From positions 186,001 to 250,000 of the forward strand of contig NZ_PVTE01000005.1 in assembly GCF_003002825.1 (NCBI RefSeq): a stretch of DNA of 64,000 nucleotides, given 5' to 3'. The position numbers and the translations under genes were made by a program. The stretch is from Spirosoma oryzae. GTDB taxonomy: Bacteria > Bacteroidota > Bacteroidia > Cytophagales > Spirosomataceae. The notes under the pieces were generated by a model. The model had not been told where the DNA came from. It saw only the letters and a program-made list of their open reading frames with translations, and made no database searches. Shown here in pieces: positions 17,753 through 25,040 of this stretch (position 1 is its first letter; every line of letters begins with the position of its first letter).

Positions 17753-19408
17753 ATGAAACTCGGACTCGAAACTATCGACTACATCATTTTTGGGGTCTAC
17801 TTCGTCATTGTCGCTTCCTACGGGTACTGGGTGTACCGCAACAAAGGCAAGCAGACCGCCGATAGTAAAGACTTCTTTCTGGCTGAAGGCTCGCTGACCT
17901 GGTGGGCCATCGGTGCATCGATCATCGCGTCGAATATCTCGGCTGAGCAGTTTATCGGTATGTCGGGGCAGGCGTTCCAACTGGGGCTGGCCATCTCGGT
18001 ATACGAACTGGTGGGTGGCCTGTCGCTGGTAATCATCGCGGTGTATTTTCTGCCGATGTACATCCGCAACAAGATTTATACCATGCCGCAGTTCCTCGAA
18101 ATTCGGTACGACAAGCGGCTGGCGACGATCATGGCCGTGTTCTGGCTCTTCCTCTACATTCTCGTCAACCTCACCTCAATCATTTACCTAGGGGCGCTGA
18201 GCCTGGAGAAAATGACCGGCTTCAATTTCATGGCCTGCGCGATTTTCCTGACTGTCTTCGCCGTGTTCATCACACTGGGTGGTATGAAAGTGATCGGTTA
18301 TACCGACGTGATTCAGGTGGTCTGTCTGGTCGTCGGTGGGCTGGCGACGACCTATCTGGCGCTGAACCTGCTATCGGACAAAGTCGGTACGGGAGCGGGC
18401 TTGTTTGAGGGGCTGAGTCTGCTGCGGGAAAAAGCCGATCACCACATGCACATGATCTTTGCTAAAGGCGAATACTTCGTACACGACGGACGTGGTGGCA
18501 AGATCGACGCATACAATCAACTGCCGGGTTTGTGGATGTTTATCATCGGCGGGCAGTGGATCGTGAACTTTAATTACTTCGGCTGTAACCAGTACATGAT
18601 TCAGCGGGCGCTGGGTGCCGATCTGCCGACGGCGCGTAACGGCGTTTTGTTTGCCGCGTTTTTGAAAATCATGATGCCGTTTATCGTGGTACTGCCGGGG
18701 CTGGCGGCTTATGTGCTGTTCCAGGAGAATGCGGATATGGCTATCGTGCAGGGCATTACGGACAACAATATCGTCAAGCCCGATAATGCCTACCCCGTAC
18801 TGCTCAACATCCTGCCGACGGGCTTGAAAGGCTTATCGTTTGCGGCCCTGACGGCCGCTATCGTGGCATCGCTGGCCGGGAAAGCCAACAGTATCTCGAC
18901 GATCTACATGCTCGACATTCACCAGAAGTTTTTCAACCCGAACATGACCGAGAAACAGACTGTGTGGCTGGGTCGGGTGGCGATCGTTGTGTCGTTCATC
19001 ATCGCACTGGCAATCAGTCCGTTCCTGAAGAATTTCGGGCAGGGCTTCGAATACATTCAGGAGTATACCGGCTTCATCTCGCCGGGTATCCTGTGTATCT
19101 TCCTGCTGGGCATGTTCTGGAAACGGGCAACGGCAAGTGGTGCCCTGGTTGCCGCGCTGTTGAGTATTCCGTTGTCGACGTTCTTCAAGTACGAATACCC
19201 CGACATCCCGTTCCTGAACCGGATGGGTATTGTGTTCTGGATATGCGTTGCCGTTCACGTACTGATTAGCCTGCTTAGCGCAAAAGGAGCCGAAAGTCCG
19301 AAAGCATTCACCGTCAACAGCGAGTGGTTCCGTACAAATTCCTCGTTCCGACTGGGGGCCGTAGCCGTTTGTGTGCTACTGGCGACGGTCTACATTTTCT
19401 TCTGGTAA
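17753..19408 (+). CDS. Sodium/solute symporter (SSS family), probable arabinose importer
   Basis: 551 residues with about 13-14 membrane segments. SSS hallmarks: the periplasmic N-terminus, DFFLAEGSLTWWAIGASIIA and ISAEQFIGMSGQAFQLGLAI in the first helices, FLEIRYDKRLATIMAVFWLF, GGMKVIGYTDVIQVVCLVVG, and LTAAIVASLAGKANSISTIY in the later region that carries sodium-site serines. It belongs to the SGLT-like branch that carries sugars into Bacteroidetes cells. As last gene of the arabinose operon it most likely imports L-arabinose (inference from position). A strong terminator follows within 20 bases. Confidence 0.9.
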   Translation: MKLGLETIDYIIFGVYFVIVASYGYWVYRNKGKQTADSKDFFLAEGSLTWWAIGASIIASNISAEQFIGMSGQAFQLGLAISVYELVGGLSLVIIAVYFLPMYIRNKIYTMPQFLEIRYDKRLATIMAVFWLFLYILVNLTSIIYLGALSLEKMTGFNFMACAIFLTVFAVFITLGGMKVIGYTDVIQVVCLVVGGLATTYLALNLLSDKVGTGAGLFEGLSLLREKADHHMHMIFAKGEYFVHDGRGGKIDAYNQLPGLWMFIIGGQWIVNFNYFGCNQYMIQRALGADLPTARNGVLFAAFLKIMMPFIVVLPGLAAYVLFQENADMAIVQGITDNNIVKPDNAYPVLLNILPTGLKGLSFAALTAAIVASLAGKANSISTIYMLDIHQKFFNPNMTEKQTVWLGRVAIVVSFIIALAISPFLKNFGQGFEYIQEYTGFISPGILCIFLLGMFWKRATASGALVAALLSIPLSTFFKYEYPDIPFLNRMGIVFWICVAVHVLISLLSAKGAESPKAFTVNSEWFRTNSSFRLGAVAVCVLLATVYIFFW

Positions 19409-19426
19409 GTAACCCGCACCAATAAG

Positions 19427-19476
19427 CGAAGGCCCCCGTTCTGACTAACTCTGGTCAGAACGGGGGCCTTCGTTGT
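19427..19476 (+). terminator. Terminator of the arabinose operon
   Basis: Perfect 19-base arms (19427-19445 and 19454-19472) including GGCCCCCGTTC, an eight-base loop, and a TTGTT tail. Marks the end of the operon that begins at the promoter near 9040. Confidence 0.85.
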
Positions 19477-19498
19477 TAGGGCTTATTTTAACGCCAAC

Positions 19499-19531
19499 TT
19501 TTGTCATCCCGACGGAGGAGGGATGACAAAA
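19499..19531. repeat. GTCATCCC hairpin (dispersed-type repeat)
   Basis: TTTTGTCATCCC and GGGATGACAAAA form perfect 12-base arms around GACGGAGGA. From memory, hairpins of this GTCATCCCGACG..GGGATGAC type recur in many Bacteroidetes genomes; only one copy is in this window. It sits just downstream of the minus-strand YcxB-like gene, where it may also act as a terminator. Confidence 0.55.
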
Positions 19532-19537
19532 ACAGTA

Positions 19538-20122
19538 CTATTTTACCGGTTCAGCCGCAGGCGTTCCTTCCAGCAGGCCTTTGCGCCGGAGAATGGCGTC
19601 GGTAAATTTCAGATCCTGCTCGCTGTTGAAGATGCTGTACGGCAGGTACAAAAACTGCGCTTTGGCCAGTCCTTTCGTAACCGTTTTGGCTATCCAGCTT
19701 GCTTTGACGTTGCGGGTTGCTTCGGCGTTGTCGAGATACAGGATGTAAGCTTCCTTGTCTTTGTTGACGCTGCTGATCTGATCCCATTTCAGGATGCCGC
19801 CTTCTTTGGCATTGATACGCATCAGAATCTGCCGGCTGTCGATTTCGTAGACGTATTTCTGAAACAGGGCTTTGCTCTGCTCCATCTGTGCGATACCGGT
19901 GATCTGCACGGCCCAGAACAGCACGTACAACACGGTTAACAGAAAAATAACGATGGCGGGCCAGTAATGATCGAACGTACCGGTGGCGTATAGCGCGATG
20001 TTGAGAATAATCAGCGCGAGTGGAATCAGGCCAAACTTCCAGTTGTCGCGCAGCCACTGCTTTAGGGCTAGATTAATGTACGTTTTTTGATCTAGAGCGT
20101 ATTTTCTGGTCTTAACAATCAT
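19538..20122 (-). CDS. YcxB-like membrane protein
   Basis: 194 residues with two adjacent membrane helices near the N-terminus (FGLIPLALIILNIALYATG and WPAIVIFLLTVLYVLFWAVQ) and a soluble C-terminal domain. That domain (about 90-180: YEIDSRQILMRINAKEGGIL, KWDQISSVNKDKEAYILYLD, FLYLPYSIF) follows the YcxB-like C-terminal pattern of 'W..I..V.......L.....', a PH-like fold. Function is unknown in the family. It has a -7 promoter element at 20142-20149 and diverges from the phosphoribosyltransferase gene across a large stutter palindrome. Confidence 0.7.
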   Translation of the reverse strand: MIVKTRKYALDQKTYINLALKQWLRDNWKFGLIPLALIILNIALYATGTFDHYWPAIVIFLLTVLYVLFWAVQITGIAQMEQSKALFQKYVYEIDSRQILMRINAKEGGILKWDQISSVNKDKEAYILYLDNAEATRNVKASWIAKTVTKGLAKAQFLYLPYSIFNSEQDLKFTDAILRRKGLLEGTPAAEPVK

Positions 20123-20141
20123 ACCTGTGGTAAAATAAAGA

Positions 20142-20149
20142 CAAAGATA
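20142..20149 (-). promoter_or_regulatory. -7 promoter element TATCTTTG for the YcxB-like gene
   Basis: The minus strand reads TATCTTTG, an exact TAnnTTTG match 20 bases before the ATG at 20122. The same octamer is used before ffh at a similar distance. Its -33 region would fall in the flank of the stutter palindrome at 20164-20285. Confidence 0.5.
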
Positions 20150-20163
20150 CGCAACCGGCGTCG

Positions 20164-20285
20164 GTTGTAGAGTTGTAGGGTTGCATAGTTATAAAGTTGT
20201 AAAGTCGTAAAGTTGCTGCCGTCGGATGGACTGACGCGCCAGCCAACTCGACAACTTCATAACTTTACCACTTTACAACTTTATA
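20164..20285. repeat. Stutter palindrome, GTTGTAAAG-word group
   Basis: The left arm (20164-20215) repeats words like GTTGTAGA, GTTGTAAA and GTCGTAAA. The right arm (about 20245-20285) is the imperfect complement (CAACTTCATAACTTTACCAC). The apex carries CTGACGCGCCAGCC (20231-20244), itself nearly palindromic and containing GCGCCAGC. It fills the gap between two divergent genes, so both promoters lie in or beside it. Confidence 0.75.
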
Positions 20286-20289
20286 CAGA

Positions 20290-20802
20290 ATGGAAACTGC
20301 CCAGCCCACGCTGATCTTGACCGCCGAACAAATTCGCCAGAAGATCCGGCGTATTGCTTTTCAGATCTACGAAAACAACGTCGACGAGTCGGCGCTGCTC
20401 TTGGCCGGTATCACTGGTGAAGGATTTATGATGGCACAGGCGCTGGCCGGCGTACTGCGGGAAATCGCACCGTTCGCCGTCGATCTGATCGAACTGAAAC
20501 TCGACAAAACGCAACTCAGTCAGACGCCGGTACAGACCGATCGACCTGCCGATGCGTTCACCGACAAAGTGATTATTCTGATTGACGACGTCATTTATAC
20601 AGGCCGGACGCTTGCCTTCAGCCTGCAACCGTTCTTACAGGTACCAGTCCGCAAACTACAGGTCGCCGTACTGATCGACCGGAACCATCCGCGTTATCCC
20701 GTAGCCGCCGACTATAAAGGCTACGAACTCAGCACGACACTCACCGAACACGTCGACGTCGTTCTCAGCAATGACGATCGAATGGGGGTATACTTGCGGT
20801 AG
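20290..20802 (+). CDS. PyrR-like phosphoribosyltransferase
   Basis: 170 residues, type I PRTase fold. The 13-residue PRPP-binding motif is clear: KVIILIDDVIYTGRT near residue 95-110, preceded by the flexible loop region and LLLAGITGEGFMMAQALAGV. The length and DVIYTGRTL plus VLIDRNHPRYPVAADY-type ending match PyrR, a uracil phosphoribosyltransferase that in Gram-positives also regulates pyr mRNA. In Bacteroidetes, PyrR-like proteins often stand alone without pyr genes, as here, so an enzymatic or salvage role is more likely than attenuation. Substrate base is uncertain. Confidence 0.8.
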   Translation: METAQPTLILTAEQIRQKIRRIAFQIYENNVDESALLLAGITGEGFMMAQALAGVLREIAPFAVDLIELKLDKTQLSQTPVQTDRPADAFTDKVIILIDDVIYTGRTLAFSLQPFLQVPVRKLQVAVLIDRNHPRYPVAADYKGYELSTTLTEHVDVVLSNDDRMGVYLR

Positions 20803-20810
20803 AAGAGAAG

Positions 20811-20886
20811 GAAGAAAGAGAAAAGACGTAAGAAGAAAGACGCTGACGCAAATCAATCTTTCTTCTTACGTCTTTTCTCTTTCTTC
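20811..20886. repeat. Polypurine stutter hairpin, copy 1
   Basis: Perfect 30-base arms (20811-20840 and 20857-20886). The left arm is A/G only except for one CGT. The 16-base apex is CGCTGACGCAAATCAA, whose reverse complement contains GCGTCAGC. It is followed by TCTAAAAAAAA. Begins just after the phosphoribosyltransferase stop codon. Confidence 0.8.
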
Positions 20887-20937
20887 TAAAAAAAACCTTT
20901 CCCCAGACACAGACCTGGGAATGTTACAGGAGATACG

Positions 20938-21014
20938 AGACGAAAGAGGAGAGATAAAAGAAGAAAGATTTCCGTAGTGGCAGTCTTTCTTCTTTTATCT
21001 CTCCTCTTTCGTCT
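20938..21014. repeat. Polypurine stutter hairpin, copy 2
   Basis: Perfect 31-base arms (20938-20968 and 20984-21014) of purine-rich words (CGAAAGAGGAGAGATAAAAG), 15-base apex around CCGTAGTGGCAG. The arms differ from copy 1 beyond the shared AAGAAGAAAGA end, but it also ends in TCTAAAAAAAA. It sits just downstream of the small minus-strand gene at 21024. Confidence 0.8.
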
Positions 21015-21023
21015 AAAAAAAAT

Positions 21024-21200
21024 TTACCCCTTCGTCGTACGAATCAGGCTGATGCCGGCGAAGAACAGCACACCGCCCAGAATCAGGTAAACGAAAGACG
21101 CCTGCGCGACGCCACCTTTGGTGAAGTCGATGCCGCCGTAGATCAGACCGACAAGGCCGACCAGGGTTAAAATGAAGCCGATTATGCTTTTGGGAGTCAT
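21024..21200 (-). CDS. 58-residue two-helix membrane protein
   Basis: A complete small frame from ATG at 21200 to TAA. The product starts MTPKSIIGFILTLVGLVGLI (first membrane helix), has a short polar loop YGGIDFTKGG, a second helix FVYLILGGVLFFAGISLI, and ends RTTKG. This hairpin-type membrane protein with a GGID-loop resembles small 'DUF3185-like' or uncharacterised membrane proteins common in Bacteroidetes, but I cannot assign a family firmly. It is bounded downstream by a polypurine hairpin and upstream by a 92-base gap to the helicase gene's 3' end, so it may be read through from it. Confidence 0.6.
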   Translation of the reverse strand: MTPKSIIGFILTLVGLVGLIYGGIDFTKGGVAQASFVYLILGGVLFFAGISLIRTTKG

Positions 21201-21292
21201 TGTGGTAGAATTAGTTGGTGAATGCCAGGTTTTGACTCACAACTAATTCCCGTTCAGAGTGTCCCGGAAAATTTAGTAAGCAGTCAGCCCGG

Positions 21293-24280
21293 CTATTCCA
21301 GCAGCACCATAATGTCCTCTCGTGTCAGCGACTTGATAAAGTTCTCTTCGGTCGTAATCAGGCTACCCGCCAGTTGCTGCTTGGCCCGTTGTAACGCCAG
21401 AATTTTCTCCTCGACGGTATCCTTCGCGATGAACTTGTACGTGAACACCGGCTTCTGCTGCCCAATCCGGTGCGCCCGGTCAACGGCCTGCGCTTCGATG
21501 GCGGGGTTCCACCAGGGGTCAAGAATAAAGACGTAGTCGGCCGCAGTCAGGTTGTGGCCCAGTCCGCCCGCTTTGAGCGAGATCAGAAATAGCTTGACCG
21601 AATCGTCGGTCTGGAACAACTCGACCTGACTTTGCCGGTCAGTCGTCGATCCGTCGAGGTAAGCGAATTTGATGCCCTTCTCCTTCAGGTACTGCCGTAC
21701 CACGTTCAGGTGCTTGATGAACTGACTGAACACCAGTACCTTGTGGTTTTCGGTCATCGCGCTTTCCAGCCGCATCAGCACGTCCGACAGCTTACCCGAA
21801 TCTCCCTCGTACTCGTCGTTGACCATGCGCGGGTGGTTGGCGATTTGCCGCAGCTTGGTCAGGCCCTGTAGCACGACCATCTGCGAACGCGCCATGCCTT
21901 CTTCCTCGATGCGTTCCAGAATCAGGTTGCGGTAATACGACTTGGCTTCTTCGTACTGCTCGGCTTGTGCTTCGGTCATGTCGCAGAACAGCACGTTCTC
22001 CACCTTTTCGGGCAGGTCGGTCGCCACCTGACTCTTATTGCGACGAAGCAGAAAGGGCTTGATGAGCGCGTACAGCCGGGTAATTTTTGCCTCGTCGTGT
22101 CGCTTCTCGATCGGAATCTGAAACTCGTTCCGGAAAAAGGACTGGCTACCCAGCAGACCCGGGTTGATGAACGTCATCTGTGCCCAGAGGTCCATCGTAC
22201 TATTTTCCAGCGGTGTACCCGTCAAAATCAGCCGGTGAGCCGCGTTGAGGTGCATCACTGCCTTCGTGATGTGCGACGATGGGTTTTTGATCGCCTGCGA
22301 CTCATCGAGAATGATGTAGTGAAAGCGGTAGTCACTTAGTAAATCGATGTCGATTCGTACGATACCGTATGAGGTCAGGATCAGATCGTAGCCGTCGAAC
22401 TGCGCCGTGTTTTTGTCGCGGTAGGTACCCGTGTAGACCAGCACGCGCAGGTCGGGGGTGAATTTACGGGCTTCAAGTTCCCAGTTATACAGCAGCGACG
22501 TCGGCATGACCAGCAGCGACGGCTGGGTAGCACCGGCTTCTTTCTGCCCCTGCAACATCGCCAGCGTCATAACCGTTTTGCCCAGCCCCATGTCGTCGGC
22601 CAGGCAACCGCCGAAGCGATACTGCCGCAGGAAGTTCATCCAGTTGTAGCCGGCCTGCTGGTAGGGGCGGAGGGTGCCACCGAAGCCGCCGGGCAACGGA
22701 AACGATTCGATTTCCTGAAAATCGCGCAGTCGTTCGAGTTTGTGGCTCATCACGGCCGTGGCGAGGTTGTCGCGTTCGAGTTCCTGTACCAGCGCGAGGT
22801 GATGCTTGCGCAGCATCAGCCGGTCCAGCATCAGCCCGTCGATACCGTCGGGGTGCTCCAGAAAACCGAATAACTCGGAGAAGCGCGTAAACCACGCTTC
22901 GGGAATGACCGCTATTTCGCCGTTGGGCAGTGTAAATTCCTGCTTCTTATCGAGAATCAGTGAGCGCAGTTTGATGAACGGAATCTCGAACTCCCCGAAG
23001 CGGACGTTGGCGTAAATATCGAACCAGTCGCGCCCTTCCTCGATCGACACGTCGATGCTCGAATAGCCGAGGAAGTAACGCTTATTGTCCTGATTGTGCT
23101 GCTGCACCAGAAAGCCCGCGTCGCTTAGCTGATTGCTGTGGGTATTGAGCCAGTCGAACGCTTCGGACTTGGGCAGAACGAGTCGCCCGTGCCGGATGTC
23201 GAGCCCGATTTCGCGGAGGAACGTCAGCTTCTGCCGTTCCAATCGCTGATCGCGCCGAACCCGGTGGAAGATATAATCGTCGCCCTTCTTTTCCAGATTG
23301 ACGTTGGCCGACGTGCTGAAGCTATCGAAGCGGAACGCAAAATCACCGTACTGAAACGACAGGTCGAAGGCGATACGCTGACAGGCGTCTTCGTCGCTAT
23401 CACCACCGTCGGTAAACAGCCCTGTCGCTACCGTCCGGCTCGACGCGACCATTTCCGAGATCGTCAGAACCGGCACCAGTTCGAGGGATTCCTGCCGAAT
23501 TTCAAACCCCTTGGCGTATACGTCGTAGGAGGCAATTAGCGGAGACACAAACCGTTCGTAGTACTGCTGCTCAATATTGCGCGGCACAACGATATGGTTC
23601 TTGTTGAAGAAAGGCCGGAGTTTACGCCCATCGACATTCTTGCTGAAATGATACAACTGGTTGCCCACCATCATGTAAGCGGGTTCGTCGCAGATCATCA
23701 GCGCGTTTTTGAATTGAAACTCAATCCGGCGCGTCTCGCGTGACCCGTCGGGGTTGGTCCCACCCGTTGGGTAGCGGATTATCGGGAAATAGTGGGTAGC
23801 GTCGGCTTTGCGGTCGAAGTGAAAATGGACCCTGGCGGATTCCGGCATCCAGTTAATCAACTCACCGGCCGGGTTACCGTCGTTGCCCATGATGTAAAAG
23901 GGCCGCCCCTTCAGCAGGGCCATTATTTTGGGTTTGATGGTCTCAAGATAGCCGCTGATGGCTTCCTGCACCACTTTATCCCCCTTGTTGGTGTCGTATA
24001 GCTTCAGAAAGAAATCGACCGTGGGCAGCTTACGGGTATTGTATTTCTTGACGATACAATCCTGCTGAATGCTCTCGATAAGCCGAACCAACTCGAAGTC
24101 GATCTCATCCAGACCATGCGCGAACTCGCCGACGTTCTGCGTCGACAGTGTCTGATTGAGCAGCGTTAGTTCGCCCCGGCTATTCCGCTGCACAACGAAC
24201 GCTTCCACAAGATAGCCCAGAAACTCGTGCTCAAGCAGGGAGTAGACGATCTGAAAAGGTTGAGTAGGCGAAACTTTCAT
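21293..24280 (-). CDS. SNF2-family DEAD/DEAH-box helicase
   Basis: 995 residues. The N-terminal half (1-540) is a long region without recognised catalytic motifs, as in bacterial SNF2 proteins of the RapA/HepA-like group. The ATPase core begins LRPYQQAGYNWMNFLRQ; motif I is DDMGLGKTVMTLA (about 558-570), Ia SLLVMPTSLLYNWELEA, motif II is DESQ (about 660) in place of DEAH, motif III LILTGTPLENSTMDLW. The C-terminal RecA domain has VLVFSQFIKHLNVVRQYL, FLISLKAGGLGHNLTAADYV and DRAHRIGQQKPVF. Such proteins remodel protein-DNA or RNA-polymerase complexes. I see no restriction or defence genes next to it, so a general role is more likely than a phage-defence one. Confidence 0.92.
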   Translation of the reverse strand: MKVSPTQPFQIVYSLLEHEFLGYLVEAFVVQRNSRGELTLLNQTLSTQNVGEFAHGLDEIDFELVRLIESIQQDCIVKKYNTRKLPTVDFFLKLYDTNKGDKVVQEAISGYLETIKPKIMALLKGRPFYIMGNDGNPAGELINWMPESARVHFHFDRKADATHYFPIIRYPTGGTNPDGSRETRRIEFQFKNALMICDEPAYMMVGNQLYHFSKNVDGRKLRPFFNKNHIVVPRNIEQQYYERFVSPLIASYDVYAKGFEIRQESLELVPVLTISEMVASSRTVATGLFTDGGDSDEDACQRIAFDLSFQYGDFAFRFDSFSTSANVNLEKKGDDYIFHRVRRDQRLERQKLTFLREIGLDIRHGRLVLPKSEAFDWLNTHSNQLSDAGFLVQQHNQDNKRYFLGYSSIDVSIEEGRDWFDIYANVRFGEFEIPFIKLRSLILDKKQEFTLPNGEIAVIPEAWFTRFSELFGFLEHPDGIDGLMLDRLMLRKHHLALVQELERDNLATAVMSHKLERLRDFQEIESFPLPGGFGGTLRPYQQAGYNWMNFLRQYRFGGCLADDMGLGKTVMTLAMLQGQKEAGATQPSLLVMPTSLLYNWELEARKFTPDLRVLVYTGTYRDKNTAQFDGYDLILTSYGIVRIDIDLLSDYRFHYIILDESQAIKNPSSHITKAVMHLNAAHRLILTGTPLENSTMDLWAQMTFINPGLLGSQSFFRNEFQIPIEKRHDEAKITRLYALIKPFLLRRNKSQVATDLPEKVENVLFCDMTEAQAEQYEEAKSYYRNLILERIEEEGMARSQMVVLQGLTKLRQIANHPRMVNDEYEGDSGKLSDVLMRLESAMTENHKVLVFSQFIKHLNVVRQYLKEKGIKFAYLDGSTTDRQSQVELFQTDDSVKLFLISLKAGGLGHNLTAADYVFILDPWWNPAIEAQAVDRAHRIGQQKPVFTYKFIAKDTVEEKILALQRAKQQLAGSLITTEENFIKSLTREDIMVLLE

Positions 24281-24438
24281 GCCGACAGACGATCAGCCCG
24301 GCACCCGTCAGTCTGACGTTCGGGGCCGGGTAAGGGTTAAACTAGAGAGATAGATTGATGAAAATGAGCTAGTCAGATTAGTTTCCTAAGCAGCTCATTA
24401 TGAGTTTGTTGAGTGAAATTTAGTAAGGCTACTAGCGC

Positions 24439-24468
24439 CAAATATACAAATAGAAACAAAAAAGCCAA
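24439..24468 (-). promoter_or_regulatory. Promoter of the SNF2 helicase gene
   Basis: On the minus strand TATATTTG (24446-24439) matches TAnnTTTG and a TTG (24468-24466) lies 19 bases upstream, an ideal Bacteroidetes spacing. The leader to the ATG at 24280 would be about 150 bases. Confidence 0.6.
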
Positions 24469-24510
24469 GTGCCTTTAAATAGTATAGTCGCAAAGAGGTG
24501 ACTTACGCAA

Positions 24511-24630
24511 ATGACCAGGATCGTAACAGACGGTGACGGGCCACAAGAAACCGATGCACATGGATGGACTCCAGAAGCGGTCAGGCGTGTATACGAACTG
24601 CTGGCGTTGGCTCAGGCTCGATCAAAGTAG
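24511..24630 (+). CDS. Doubtful 39-residue peptide
   Basis: A short frame starting MTRIVTDGDGPQETDAHGW and ending ELLALAQARSK with a helical, amphipathic second half. Its base composition is more GC-rich than the AT-rich flanks (24631-24840), which hints at coding or at a relic of a gene end. No family recognised. Apart from this and the helicase promoter I see nothing in 24281-25040 except a short inverted repeat TTTGCC-TTT-GGCAAA near 24968. Confidence 0.25.
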   Translation: MTRIVTDGDGPQETDAHGWTPEAVRRVYELLALAQARSK

Positions 24631-25040
24631 GTATGCTGTCACTAGACACATCTATGTAAAGTATACGAATGTTTATAATTTGGCACGAATGGTTATCAAT
24701 GTTGGTATTTAGTATATAAATGTATTGAAAAGAAAATTATTTTTTAATGATGAGCCTATTATAGTATATTAATCATATAGTCTTACTCACGAAAAATATA
24801 AAGTTATGAACTACGCAATGGCCTGACAAATAGATACTTATCAACGGGGAGGGTTATTGGCTAGCCAGTCATAGCTGACATATGATGACAACTACGAAGG
24901 GATGGTACAGGGATACGATCATCATTACAACGTATAGCGGGGGAGGTATTAACAGTCTGGCATTTTGTTTGCCTTTGGCAAAATAAATAAAGTACATGGT
25001 ACAGCTATGTGCTATCTGTAAATCATACCATCGTATAACC

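Noticed and set aside
20164-20285. Stutter palindrome read as CRISPR-like or tandem repeat array
   Set aside because: Word repeats are only 7-9 bases, not separated by unique spacers, and form two inverted arms. There are no cas genes.
19538-20802. PyrR-like gene with an upstream pyrimidine attenuator
   Set aside because: The upstream structure is a stutter palindrome shared in style with other sites, and there is no anti-terminator/terminator pair or pyr gene.
21293-24280. SNF2 helicase as part of a phage-defence system
   Set aside because: No methylase, nuclease, DISARM- or Dnd-type partner lies next to it; neighbours are unrelated small genes.
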